Source: Colocasia esculenta (taxonomy: Eukaryota; Streptophyta; Magnoliopsida; Alismatales; Araceae). Taken from it: a stretch of DNA of 64,000 bases. Shown in pieces: positions 20,858 through 32,437 of the stretch. Numbering within the stretch: the first letter of the stretch is position 1; every line of letters begins with the position of its first letter. A program made the position numbers and the translations under genes. The notes below the pieces were generated by a model. That model saw only the letters and a list, made by a program, of their open reading frames with translations. It was not told where the DNA came from and did not search any database. The stretch spans positions 51,425,359-51,489,358 of the forward strand of contig CM024766.1 in the NCBI GenBank assembly GCA_014218235.1, given 5' to 3'.

Positions 20858-22831
20858 TAGCTCAAAGGAGTTCTTAGGTGCAGCCTTCGAGGAACCTTGT
20901 CACAGTGTGCAGCTGTCTTAATGGCCTCCCCCCACAAAGCAAGGGTAAGGTAGAATGACTTAACATCGTCCTGACCATTTCTTTAAGCGTTCGATTCCTT
21001 CTTTCTGCAACTCCGTTCTGATATGGACTGCCAGGGTAGTATATTGTGGTATAATACCCTCCTCCTTAAGGAATCTTGCTAATGGTCAGGGTCTTTGTCC
21101 CATCTAGTGTACCTACCATAATACTCACCACCTCTATCAGACCTGACTATTTTGATTACTTTTCCTGATTGTTTCTCCACTTCCTTCTTGAAACCCTTAA
21201 AGCATTGAAGACATCTGCCTTTTCAAGAAGTAAATATAGATACATAAATCTAGAATAGTCATCTATAAAGGTGGCAAAGTACCTTTCGCCAGACAAACAG
21301 GGTGGAAAGGGACCACATATATTAGTATGGATTATTTCAAGCACTTGAGAACTCCTAGTGGCATCCTTATTAGGCGTGTGTGTTTGCTTTCCTTTTATGC
21401 AATCACACATATCTCAAAGTCAGTGAAATCTAGAGTAGGAAGTACTCCTTCTCCCCACTAACCTCTTAAGCCTCTTAATGGAGATATGACCCAATCTCCT
21501 ATGCCACAACTTAGATGGTTTTCATTAACTCTACCACGCTTGTTGCCAACAACTGAAGTATGCAGGATATGATGAGATTGTTCATTTACATTGCTAAGAC
21601 ACAATTTATATAAGCCATCAGATAAAGAACCAGTACCAATAACAACAGAATGCTTTATTAATTCAAATGAAGAGTTTCCAAGACATATACGAAAACCTTC
21701 TGAATCAAGTTTTGATACTGAAACCAAATTTCTACTAAAAGATGGTACATAAAAAGTGTCTATCAAATCTAGAACAAATCCTGATCCCAAAATAATCCTA
21801 TAAATCCCTATGGCCTTGACTTGTGAGCGCGTCTTATTTCCTGAGAAGATGCTTCACTCACCCTCATTCGGAGGCCTTTGGGAAAGAAATCCCTGCATAG
21901 AAGTGGCAACATGCACAGTAGAACCTGAGTCAATCCACCATGTATCTTTAGGAACATTTACTAAATTAGACTCATAACAAACATAAGATGAGAAATTACC
22001 TTTCTTTTCAAACCATGCCTTCCTTTTCAGACAGTCTTTCTTAACATGTCCAGGTTGTTTGCAGAAGAAGCACTTGTCAATTTTGCCTTTCGACTTGTTC
22101 TTCTTCTTGCCTTTTTTCTGGACACCCTTCTTCTTTCCTAATCTAGTAGCTTTATGAGAAGTAAACATGACTGTATTGTTCCTTTCTCCTCTTAACCTCT
22201 CCTCCTCCTGAACACACATGGTCATCAATTCATTGACAGACCACTTAGCCTGATGTGTGTTATAGGAGATCTTGAATGCCTCATATTCATTTGGCAGAGA
22301 GTTTAAGATGAAATGGACTAGGAAAGTGTCTGAAATGGTAACCTCCATGACATTGAGTTGTGCTGCAATATCTCTCATCATCATGATATGTTCCCTAATG
22401 CTACCACCGCTAGTGTATTTCATTGAGGAAAGCTTAGCCATCAGAGTGCTGGCTTTAGCTTTATCTGAACTTTTAAATTGTTCCTCAATTGCCTTAAGAA
22501 ATTCACTTGCTATGGTCTTATTTGGGATAGATCCCTTAATGCTTTGCCCCACATGTCCCTGAAGAAACAGAAGGCATAAGCGGTTGGACCTTTCCCATTT
22601 TTCAAAATGAGTCTTCTGTTCCTGAGTGCTTGCAGCTGTAATAGCAGCAGGCTTATCCTCACGTAATGCTAAATTTAAGTCCATGCACCCTAATGCAAAC
22701 ATTACCCTTTGTTTCCATTCAGTAAAATTTGTCCCATTGAGATACGGTACTTGACCAGTGAAAGGGGCAAACAACGGAGAAGAACTTGAAAATAACCAAA
22801 TGCTCACATATAAATAATGACTGAATAGCAA
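20858..22831 (-). pseudogene. Element C gag, protease and integrase N-terminal part
   Basis: The gag frame (21854-22831, 325 codons) has the copia opening GQVPYLNGTNFTEWKQRVMFAL. The UBN2-type capsid region follows (HFEKWERSNRLCLLFLQG), then a lysine-rich stretch and the zinc knuckle CFFCKQPGHVKKDC. The protease motif WWIDSGSTVHVA is still in this frame. After frameshifts near 21850, 21430 and 21160, integrase pieces can be read: a HHCC block near 21458-21560 and the catalytic core with HTNICGPFPP and FIDDYSRF near 21156-21410. The remainder lies beyond D at 12431 and below. Confidence 0.9.
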
Positions 22832-23351
22832 GTTTTTGAGACAGTGAACTGAAATAAAGTAATTCTAACAACTTAATGAATTACTTTAACTAGTTGTCCT
22901 GATGCATCATTATAATTCCTCCTTTGGGAGGTAATTACAACATGCTAGTGAACAACCTCCCCAATGAAATTACTTAAGTGATAGAACTAAAATCTATGTA
23001 CACTTTGATGTAAAGAGAGAGTACATTTGGGTACATACTCTCAATAGACGCCATGCACACAAATTCTATTCTATCATATTCATGGCATGAAAATAAAACA
23101 CTCCTTTGGGAATTAAATTTCACCTCCAAGCCAAGAACACAAAAGTTTGATGTTATTTTAATTATTTAATGAGAATAATTCATTATCCTTCATGCATAAG
23201 GCCACTTTGGTGATCTACTTATACATTCAAGATGCATATATATCCTCCCCACCAATTAAAATGACAACAAACAAACAAAATGCTCATCATTGATACTATC
23301 AAAACTTAATATGAGTGCACACTAACACCGGGGAACTTCATAGTACAACCT

Positions 23352-23465
23352 GCTCGTCGGCCATGTGGGAATCCATGGCCAGAGGAGACTTATGGAGGTC
23401 TTGCACAAGGAGTCACTAGTCCGGCAGAAGGAATATCCGACGGAGAGTTCATCCAAGCCAAGAAA
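23352..23465 (+). repeat. 114-bp block shared with element B LTRs
   Basis: It matches the reverse complement of 7530-7643 (and about 34139-34252) with about ten differences by eye. It is open for 38 codons on the + strand, but seven of the ten differences change amino acids, so I see no sign of protein selection. B and C belong to different superfamilies, so the block was captured by one from the other, or by both from a third source. Confidence 0.8.
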
Positions 23466-24350
23466 TAGGTACCTATTGTGCAAGTGTGGAGAAAGTGCAA
23501 GGTGAGAGCTTACATGTTATCATTCTTTATGATTAGTGCCACTTTGGTGATCTACCTAACCATTTAGAAATCAAAAAATCTCACCAAAACTCATAATAGT
23601 ATCAATGTAACCCTTAATATGGGCAAAAAGACATAAATACAATAATTATTGCAATCTGAAAATAGAGATATTCATGCATAAATAAAACTGTAATGAGGTT
23701 AAAACTCAAAAGAAATATCTCTAATGACTATTGCAATAACTATCAGTCCATAAACAAGCTTTAATCATGCTAAAACTAAATTAAAAGGGTTAAAAACACA
23801 AGTTCAAACATGATGTTACATAAATACCCCTTCTATTTGCAGAAATAACCAAACAATTGCAAACATATCCCCAGAATTGCTTCTATATCCACTGTTTTGC
23901 AGAAATACCTTATTGCATAACAGTTCAAACTAAAAGGACATAAAAACAATACTGGATACTTAATGAATATCATGAGAATAAAAATTCGGTTCTTAATGGT
24001 ATCAGATATGGATCCTTAATGGTTCTGAAATGAACCCAATATCCAAACCCGTTAACCAATCTCCAAAAACTAAAACCCCTTTTAAAACTGGATCCAATAA
24101 GAAACGGATATAAAACTTAATAAAATAAGGGTACAAAATTAATTATGAAAAAGTAGGGGCATGGGGGTAAAAACTCCCATCTTCTTCCCCACCCCAAACC
24201 CTAACCGCATGGGAAGGGGGGGAGAGGGGGCACTGCCGCCATGAGCAGAGAAGGGGGAGGAAGGGGCCGGCGGCCCCAGCTGCCCTCGCCGGCCGGAGAC
24301 TGCGCCGGAGGCGCCGTCCGGAGAGGGCAGGGCCGCGCGCCGTGCCGTCC

Positions 24351-24517
24351 GGTGAGGCAGCACCGTGCGCCCCGCGGCGCCCTGCCAGCCTCCCCGTGGC
24401 ATCCTGCCGCGGCGCCCTTGCCCCCTGCCGCGCTGGTGAGGCAGCACCGCGCCCCCCGCGGCGCCCTGCCAGCCTCCCCACGGCACCCTGCCGCGGCGCC
24501 CTGCCCCCTGCCGCGCT
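24351..24517. repeat. Tandem duplication of an 84-bp GC-rich unit
   Basis: Unit 1 (24351-24434) and unit 2 (24435-24517) both start GGTGAGGCAGCACCG and end CCCCTGCCGCGCT. They lie inside the GC-rich, CpG-rich part of C's leader (24139-24860). Overlapping open frames there on both strands are low-complexity A/G/P/R-rich and look like a by-product of base composition. Confidence 0.85.
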
Positions 24518-24890
24518 GGTGCACCCTTGCGATCACCGGCCTAAAATGGTGGGAACAGACGCCGCCAGTGGCGGCCCCTCGCGGCGGCCGGCAGAACGCA
24601 TGTGGTGGGGGAAAAAGAAGGGAGGGAGGGGACTGCCGTGCGCGGTTGCGGCTCCTACTGTCTCACTCACCGACCGGAGATGGCGCCTATGGCACCATCC
24701 GGCGAGGGGAGGACAGAATCCAGTCGCAAACCCTATGCAACCCTGCCGCCCCAAGGTTGCCTCTGCACAGCCCCGTAGGGTCTGCAGTAGCGACGCCGCG
24801 CACAACCTCCAATAGAACCCGGAACAAACGAGTAACCGTGTTCGAACCTAAATAGAAACGACGAACGAAGTCCAATGGATCAGAACATGG

Positions 24891-24902
24891 GCTCTAATAC
24901 CA
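24891..24902 (-). promoter_or_regulatory. Element C primer binding site
   Basis: On the minus strand it reads TGGTATTAGAGC, two bases inside the 5' LTR and one mismatch from the initiator tRNA-Met complement. Confidence 0.9.
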
Positions 24903-24904
24903 CA

Positions 24905-25265
24905 TGTTGGAGATGTGTACCTGATGCGGAAGCCATCACAAGTGCGAGGAGGAAGACGACGCCGGTAGACGAACAATGTACGGACGTCGGGAAGAGAGAC
25001 GCGTGACCCGCTGCGCTCTCTGTCTGGTTTCCTCTCTCTATGTGTCTGTAGTTGTGTGTATGACCTGATGGGGAGTCTCACACATATTTATAGAGAGGAG
25101 GGACCAGTCCCAATGGACCTGAGCAGGATCCCACCCATAACAGGATCCAATTGAACACTTAATGGGTTAAGCCCAATAACATGTTCCTTTAACTGGACCT
25201 AATGGTGTGTCTTAAGATGTGTGGCCCAATACAAGTGGACCACTAATATTAGGTAAAACCCAACA
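24905..25265 (-). repeat. Element C, 5' LTR
   Basis: 361-bp partner of 9483-9843, with TATAAATA at 25085-25092 on the minus strand. It is flanked by the TGAAG target duplication at 25266-25270. Confidence 0.95.
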
Positions 25266-25979
25266 TGAAGGCTAAGCACTTTCTCAGCGGCCTTAAGCCT
25301 CACTATATTACCCAACTGGCACCTCTCGACATCCAGACCTACGCCGAGATGGTAAAGAAAGTTCAGCTACCAGAAGATGCTACGGACTTCACCGACCGTA
25401 TCAAAGGGAAGTTCGTGAAAAAGGAAATGACCTCTGGTCAATCATCTGCTAAGCCGAACAACGGCAAGAAGCGTCCCTTCAACATCATGGAGGGACTCAG
25501 CCAAGAAAGGAAACCTAAAGCTGTCGTCCCCAACACTCAAACAAAAAGTAACTGCAAGCATTGTGACAAGCCCGGTCACACCACTAACGAGTGCTGGAGG
25601 AAGGCTGGCACATGTTTGTGCTGTGGAAGTCACGAGCACCGCATTCCCGAGTGCCTGCTGCTGAAGGAACATGAGAGGTGCCCTAATGCGCCTAAGAAAC
25701 AAGGAAAGCTGCAAGCCCTGCATAATGAAGAAACCACAGAGGAAGGAAGTGTGGTAGAAGGTACCCTTCAAGTTTTCTCTCTATCCACATTTGCCTTATT
25801 TGATACTGGAGCAACTCATTCATTTATATCTCAAAATTTTGCGGATACCTTGAATACCAAACCTACATCCATGGGATGTGAACTCTCTATCACTACACCA
25901 ATAGGAGAGAAGGAGAAACTAAACAAATACTTTCCATCTGCGATGTAATGATCGGAGACCAAAACTTAAAGGCCGACCT
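25266..25979 (+). pseudogene. Element B gag C-terminus and protease start
   Basis: It continues the gag frame from 9482. Two zinc knuckles lie at about 25552-25650 (C-K-H-C...G-H-T...C and C-L-C-C...H-E-H...C), an unusual double arrangement compared with the single knuckle of A, D and F. The protease motif F-D-T-G-A-T-H-S-F has its catalytic Asp at 25802-25804. A frameshift near 25925 moves the continuing frame. The GACCT duplication at 25975-25979 then marks the insertion of solo LTR E. The frame resumes at 29240. Confidence 0.9.
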
Positions 25980-28900
25980 TGTAACGTCGCGCATTTTTCG
26001 GATCATCGTGGATCCGTGTTTAGTAGGTTTGGTGGCCAATGTGTGGACCATTAGCTTGTGTTTCAGGTGTTTACGCGCGTTGTGAGGCTTGGTGGGCCAC
26101 CACGTTGGGCCCAAAGCGCTCACAGGTTTTCTGCCTGTGAACGCGACAAGGGTGTGCGTCGCATTCTGATCGCGACAGCCCTAGGGGTCGCGTTCTTGTT
26201 ACCGCTGTTGAGCGGCGACGTCTGCATGCGCGCCGCATGTCTTGCATTGGGCGGCCTGCTGACGTCAGGAGTGGGAAGGCGACGGTCTCCCACGTCGCGT
26301 TCAGGTCGCGGTGTAGGGCTACGTCGCGTTCTCAACTGCTGTGCGTTTTTAAGGAACCCCATCCGAACAGAGCAGGGGAAGCTCAGCTCGGCCGGGGGAG
26401 GCTGCTGCGCGGGTTTCTTGGCGATTCAAGTCCTGGTGGAGTTCTCGCCGTATTCTCTCCGCGAGGACATCATGTGGAGCGTGGGAAACGCCGAGGGATC
26501 TCCGGTTTTCGCGTTCTTCGCGAAGGTAGGGTGTTTCTACCTCGTTTGATTGTGTGGAATGCTCGCGGTGTGGATTTGATTCGTTTAGAGCTTAAAGAAC
26601 ATTAGATACCATGCTAGGGTATCCATTAAAGCATGTAAAATGAGAATTAATCGTGTTTTAAATGGTTTGGAAAGGTGATCCGTGAGTTTCTCCCGGATTA
26701 GGGTTTGCGCCTGTGAAGGCGACAGACCTTGCCGTCGCGATAGGGTTTCCCATTGCGACAGGTCGGGGCGTCGCATTCTGAAGGCGACACAGCCCCATGT
26801 CGCGACCTCAGCAGAGAGGTCTGGTTATGCATGTTTTTAATGATTTGGTTATTTGATTATTGATATTTGAGGTGTATGGTTTTAGTAAGTGGTGCATTGG
26901 CACCTATAGCGCTCTTAGAGCGTGTCACCGTGTTATTAACGTATGGTTTACTTAGTCATGGTGACGGTACGTGACGTAGCATGGGAGTGTGCATGGTGCA
27001 CACTCGATTGTGGTGTGACTTTTGTAGTGCGTTGTGATAGTTGGACAATGAGGTTCCAGTGTAAACCTAGCCTCGGGTTTCTAACATCGTTAATAAGTTA
27101 TTAAGGTGATTTAAATAGTGAAGTGTGTATATAGTTTATGATGGTTGGGTGTTGAGTTTATTGAGGCTATGGAGGTCATGAAATGACCAATGATGGGCCA
27201 GGTATGAATGGTTAAGGTGATTTATATGTGAGTATCTGTATAGGTTGGCTTGTGGGTCACGGAGTGACCGGGTCAAGCTATTCCTCATATTTGCACCGTA
27301 GTTTGCAATAGATATTATACATTAGATATCGTGATTTGTGTGCTAGCCGAGTGTGGTGGTCCGGCGCCTACTATGGAATGTCTCTCTAGTCGGGTACCCC
27401 AGGTTCTTTGTGAGCCAGACACGTGTACTTGTTGTGCTCGGGGTTTGTCCCGGTACTCGTGTTGTACCGTCGAGGTCTGTGTCATCTGTCTTGGACACCC
27501 TCACTCCTGTGTTTGAGTTGTATGTTCGGCTGAGGAAAAGACGACAGTAGGGCAGCAGCTTGCGTTTGTGGGTGTGCAGTCGCTTGTAGCGCGCTCGTAG
27601 TTGGGGGTACGGACACCAGTAGTCGACATTGGTCCCCAGCTAGTCCTGTTTTCCAGTGCCTCACTTTAGGGTGCTCCGGCCAGAGACCCTAGAGGTGCCA
27701 GGAATGGACCTGCAGCTGTGTGTCTGTAGGTGTGGTGTTGGTTGGTCTCCACAGTTGTTTGACTTGTTCTCGTGGAGCGGCAGTTGGACCTTTCGTCCGT
27801 GACTGCGAGACTAAGAGGTTGTTCTTGTGTTGTGTTGTGTTGTCTGGGTTGGATACTGGCCTGATCAGCCAGTAGTCCGTTCTCGTGTGGTGGCGTCGTT
27901 CTTTCCGACTCGTGCTTTGCCAGCTCTGGTTGTGGCTTGTGTGACTTGCCGGTTGAGGTTTCACCTGTAACGTTGTGCCTAAGTGATGGCACAGTAAAGT
28001 TGTGGTTCTGTGTGGTGTTTATCACCTACTTGTACCCTTCGTAAGGGTGTTTGTGTTGTGGTACCTTGAGGTAGCAGGTACCTATACCCTTCGTGGGTTA
28101 CTTTGCAGTTTTGTGGTGGTACATTGTGTACCAACCTTTTCAGGTACTCGTGTGTCGTGGAGGTCTTCTGGTTGACCTGCCACTTGTTGTATCCTATCCG
28201 TTTTAAGTAGATCTTTGTTTATGGTTTATTGTGAAATGGATTGGCTTGTGGTTGCCAATCCTGTTACCCTTTGTGAGTAGTTTACCGATGAGGCTTGTGG
28301 TCTAGGCAAACTGTGATTTGGTGGAGCTGTGTTCCGTGGAGGTCGTATGATGGGACCTTCCACTTGTTGTGTTTTACCTTCTTTTAGATAAGCTTTCGAT
28401 TATGATTTTAGTATGTGATGGATTGGCCCGCTGTAGTCGATCTTGTTACCTGGTATGTGTAGGTTTTGGTATATCGTGGTTTGGGGTTTAATGGACCAGC
28501 ACTTAGTTAGCTGTCCTATTACTCACGAGGTTGAGGTTCGCCTGGGGAGCTTGCAGCCTAGGCAGTGACTTGCCTGTGTGGCTTAAAGCGTGGGCGACCA
28601 GTTCTTATTATGGTTTGCCTATGAGGCTTAAGGCTTAGGCGTTTTAGTTGTTGTGTGGACTAGCGATGCGAAACTAGTCCTGTTGTTTCTTCTTACCTTC
28701 CGAGGTTATGTTTGATTAATGTGTTTATATTTAATTGTAGTCTAAATTCAATTGTTGTGAGCATGAAATGGTTTGGCTGTTGGTGTTGCCAATGGGACCC
28801 TCTGGGGTTGAGGTGTCCGTAGTTTTGGTGTTGTTTTGGGTAGCCCCTACTGAGCCTGTGACTTGTTGAGGCTCACTCCCCTACAATTCTTTTCAGGACT

Positions 28901-29234
28901 TACCGTTGGTTCGGCTTGTGAAGAGGTTGTGTCAGACTTGTACCACCAGCGGTTGAGTTGTAGTTAGTAGTGTTGTGTGAGCTTGTGCTCCCTCGGGGTA
29001 TGCCCTAGGTAGTTGTACTTTTTAATTGGACATGTAATAATGTAATGGGACAGTTGTAAATTGTTATATGTAGGTATGAGCACATGTACTTTCTTGTGTT
29101 TTATACTGTGTAGTTGTCTTTTATATTCTTACTGGACACTTGTGTGAGATATCCCTTGCGAGACTTTGGTCCGTTCGCGGGAGGCGGATCTGGATATGGA
29201 GCCTTAATGGGCATAAATATCTAGGGCCATCACA
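25980..29234 (+). mobile_element. Element E: solo LTR of 3,255 bp
   Basis: It starts TGTAACGTCGCGC and ends GGCCATCACA, with duplication GACCT at 25975-25979 and 29235-29239. No coding sequence, primer site or second LTR is present. Parts match the reverse complement of F's LTR, for instance 27331-27550 with 39640-39790 and the last 90 bases, so E is a longer relative of the F family. It carries TCGCGA clusters at 26130-26345 and 26700-26810 and a TTTTTAAG box at about 26346. GAAG|GTAGGG is at 26525/26526, hairpin TGAGCCT/AGGCTCA at 28851-28857/28869-28875, and TTTTCAG|G at 28896/28897. Confidence 0.93.
26526..28896 (+). other. Predicted leader intron in E
   Basis: The donor-like site is CGAAG|GTAGGGT and the acceptor-like site is TTCTTTTCAG|G, about 2.4 kb apart. 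The perfect 7-bp stem TGAGCCT/AGGCTCA has an 11-base loop, and its 3' arm overlaps the branch-like CTCAC at 28873-28877. Inferred by comparison. Confidence 0.45.
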
Positions 29235-32200
29235 GACCTGGTGTGTATGCCCATGGAAGGCTATGATGTAATCTTGGGAGCCGACTGATTGTCCACTTAT
29301 GGGGCAAGTGTCGACTGTAAGAAAGGGAAGGTTACCTTTAGTGACTTTCCTAAATTGGCATTATCTGGGATTAGACATAAGAGACGAATGTCTCTGATCT
29401 CTGCCATAAAAGCCCACAACATGATAAGGAATGGCTGCATTGCTTTCCTAGCAGCCGTAGTTGTTGAAAAGAAGGGTTCTAAGATAGAAGACATTCACAT
29501 AGTTCAGGATTACCCCGATGTGTTTCTTGAAGATCTACTAGGGATTCCCCGGAACGTGATGTCAACTTTGCCATAGAGTTGATCCCTGGAGCTGCCCCGG
29601 TATTGCGTCAACCGTACCAGATGTCACCTGCCGAGCTAAAGGAGTTGAAGACACAACTGATGGAGCTACTAGAAAAGGGGTTCATCAGACCAAGTACTTC
29701 CCCATAGGGAGCGCCTGTGTTGTTCGTCAAGAAGAAGGATGGATCGATGAGGCTCTACATCGACTATCGACAACTCAATCAACTAACCATCAAGAACAAG
29801 TACCCTTTGCCCAGAGTCGATGAACTGTTCGACCAAATATCTGGAGCTCAATATTTCTCCAAGATCGATCTTCGATCTGGCTATCACCAAATGAGGATCA
29901 AGGAGGACGATATCTTCAAGACGACTTTCAAGAGCAGGTATGGGCACTATGAATTCGATGTTATGCCTTTTGGGCTAACCAATGCTCCTGCAGCCTTTAT
30001 GCAACTCATGAACAGCATATGTCGGCCCTACCTCGACAAGTTCGTGGTCGTCTTTATCGAAGACATCCTCATATACTCCAAGACCAAGGAAGAGCATGAA
30101 GAACACCTGAAGATAGCACTACAAGTCTTGCGAGACAACAAGCTGTACGCAAAGCTAAGCAAGTGTGAATTCTGGCTCGAAGAAGTGTCCTTCTTGGGCC
30201 ATGTCATCTCTAAAGACGACATCTTCGTTGATCCCTCCAAAGTCGAAGCTGTACTCAACTGGGAGAGACCAACCAATGTCACAGAAATCAGAAGTTTCTT
30301 GGGGCTGGCTGGCTATTACAGGCGGTTCATCAAGGACTTCTCAAAGATCGCCGTTCCTCTCACGCGATTGACACGAAAGGAGAATCCCTACTCCTGGAGT
30401 AAAGAGTGTGAGAAAAGTTTCCAAACTCTTAAAGACCGTCTTACCTCAGCACCTGTTCTCGCTCTGCCTATAGAGGGAGAAGGTTTCTCTATCTACACCG
30501 ATGCCTCGGGAGTTGGGCTAGGGTGTGTATTGATGCAAAAGGAGAAAGTCATCGCCTACTCTTCAAGACAACTGAAGACGCATGAAGTCAACTACCCCAT
30601 GCATGATCTGGAGTTGGCGGCCGTGGTCTTCTCCCTAAAGATCTGGAGACACTACTTGTATGGAGAGAAATTCACTGTCTACTCAAACCATAAAAGTCTG
30701 AAGTATTTATTCTCCTAGAAAGAACTCAACATGAGACAGAGAAGATGGCTAGAATACCTAAAAGATTTCGACTTCAACATTCAATACCATCCAGGCAAGG
30801 GTAACATCGTGGCTGATGCTCTTAGTAGAAAGCCGATGGCTTCTGTTTCAAGTCTAGTCCTTGGCGAGATGCAGTTACTAGAACAATTCGCAAGGTTAGA
30901 CTTAAATATTGAATATAGGGATGATCGAGTCTTGGTTGCTAATATCAAGATTCAATCCAACATGCTGGAAGAGATCAAATCCCAACAAGATAATGATCCG
31001 TTCTTCATTCACATCAAGGAAACTTTAGCCGAAAGGCCGGACTTTGCCATGACTGAGGATGGAAGGCTAGTATTTCAAGGGAGGACATGCGTCCCCGACA
31101 ATGGAGAACTGAAGAGGAAGCTAATGGATGAAGCTTACAAGATAAAGTACACTATTCATCTTGGAGGTACCAAGATGTATCAAGATATGAAGAGAACATT
31201 TTGGTGGCCAAACATGAAGAGAGAGGTAGCTGAACATGCCGCTCACTGTCTTACTTGTCAACAGAGAAAAGCAGAGCATATGCGCCCTGCTGGCGTGCTC
31301 AGACCACTGGATATTCCGAAATGGAAATGGGAAAGCATTGACATGGACTTCATCATGGGTTTACCCAAGACTCGTGGTGGACTCGATGTCATATGGGTTA
31401 TTACTGACCGGCTAACCAAATCCGCTCACTTCCTTGCTATAAAGAGTAAGTGGTTGGTAGAAGTACTAGCTGCCTTATATGTCAAGGAGATTGTAAGACT
31501 GCATGGAGTTCCATCATCCATAGTCTCGGATCGAGATCCGAGATTCACATCTCATTTTTAGAAAGGACTATAAGGTGCACTTGGTACTAAACTCAACTTT
31601 AGTACCGCGTTCCATCCACAAACTGATGGACAAATAGAAAGAACCAACCAAATAGTGGAAGACATGTTGAGAGCTTGCACTATAGACTTCCAAGGATATT
31701 GGAACGAGCACCTATCCCTTATTGAGTTTGCCTATAACAACAGTTACCAGGCGAGCATCAAGATGGCACTGTTCGAAGCACTCTACAAAAGAAATTGTAG
31801 ATCTCCTGCATGCTGGAATGAGGTTGGAGAATAGTAGTGGCTAGGCCCGGACATGGTGCAACGTACCACAAAGGACATACAAATGATTAGAGATCGGCTC
31901 AAGACTGCTAGTCCAGACAAAAGAGCTATGCCGACAAAAGAAGGCGAGACTTAGAGTTTCAAGTGGGTGATCATGTATTCTTAAAGGTGTCACCTACTCA
32001 TGGCATTCAAAGATTTGGTGTGAAAGGAAAGCTTAGTCCTAGATTCATTGGTCCTTTTGAGGTACCCAAAAGGATTGGTGAGGTTGCATATCGATTGGCA
32101 TTACCACCGGATCTGGCATGCGTACACAATGTGTTCTATGTCTCCATGCTCAGGAAGTATGTTCCACCAGATCTCATTCGCCACGAGAAGTTGGTGCTAA

Positions 32201-32394
32201 ACAAGAATGTGACATACGAAGAGAAGCCAGTCAAGATACTAGAACAGAAGGTTCAACAGCTCAGGAACCATCCCATCCACGTGGTTAAAGTCTTATGGAA
32301 TAACCGTGGAGTGGAAGAAGCCACATGGGAATCGGAAGGAGTCATCAGACGAAACTACCCCGATCTTTTCGGTAAGACATTTCCTCCCTTATGA
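29235..32394 (+). pseudogene. Element B pol: protease end, RT, RNase H, integrase, chromodomain-like tail
   Basis: After E the frame reads CMPMEGYDVILGAD, then TGA for Trp (29286-29288). A frameshift follows near 29560. RT starts near 29620 with YQMSPAELKELK, and a TAG replaces Trp at 29705-29707. The active site reads F-I-E-D instead of F-I-D-D (Glu codon 30059-30061), which would cripple the polymerase. RNase H (YTDASGVGLG) is followed by Y-S-N-H where Y-T-D-H is usual, and a TAG at 30716-30718. Integrase has an HHCC-type domain, SDRDPRFTS, stops near 31558, 31570 and 31831, and a frameshift near 31918. The tail (31963-32394) ends KVLWNNRG..EATWE, then YPDLFGK. Confidence 0.93.
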
Positions 32395-32420
32395 TCATGT
32401 GAATTTAGGGACCAAATTCT

Positions 32421-32437
32421 TTTTAAGAGGGGGAGGA
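32421..32437 (+). promoter_or_regulatory. Element B polypurine tract
   Basis: TTTTAAGAGGGGGAGGA directly precedes the 3' LTR. Confidence 0.88.

Larger units (their letters stand above)
22832..24890 (-). other. Element C long untranslated leader
   Basis: About 2 kb separates the primer site from gag, far more than in most copia elements I know. It holds AT-rich sequence, two copies of GCCACTTTGGTGATCTAC (near 23200 and 23540), a 114-bp block shared with B's LTR (23352-23465) and a GC-rich block (24139-24860) with a tandem duplication. No conserved protein. The origin of the extra sequence is unknown. Confidence 0.75.
9483..25265 (-). mobile_element. Element C: Ty1/copia retrotransposon, interrupted by D
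   Basis: Two 361-bp LTRs are at 9483-9843 and 24905-25265 (TGTTGG ... CCAACA). The target duplication TGAAG is at 9478-9482 and 25266-25270. Coding runs on the minus strand from about 22831 down to 10329, in the copia order gag, protease, integrase, RT, RNase H. D is inserted in the integrase C-terminal region. The leader between primer site and gag is unusually long (about 2 kb). Many frameshifts make it a pseudogene, but the LTRs differ by few bases, so it inserted fairly recently. Confidence 0.95.

Noticed and set aside
24241..24855. 204-codon open frame on the + strand in the GC-rich part of C's leader, and overlapping frames on the minus strand
   Set aside because: Low-complexity R/P/A/G composition, a tandem duplication inside it, and open frames on both strands are explained by GC content. 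No domain is recognisable.
26130..26810. Regularly repeated TCGCGAC words as a possible CRISPR-like array
   Set aside because: Spacing is irregular, the repeat unit is 6-8 bases, and the context is a plant LTR. CRISPR arrays do not occur here.
32395..32420. Possible env-like third frame downstream of B, D or F pol
   Set aside because: Pol is followed directly by the polypurine tract and the LTR; there is no room for an env gene.
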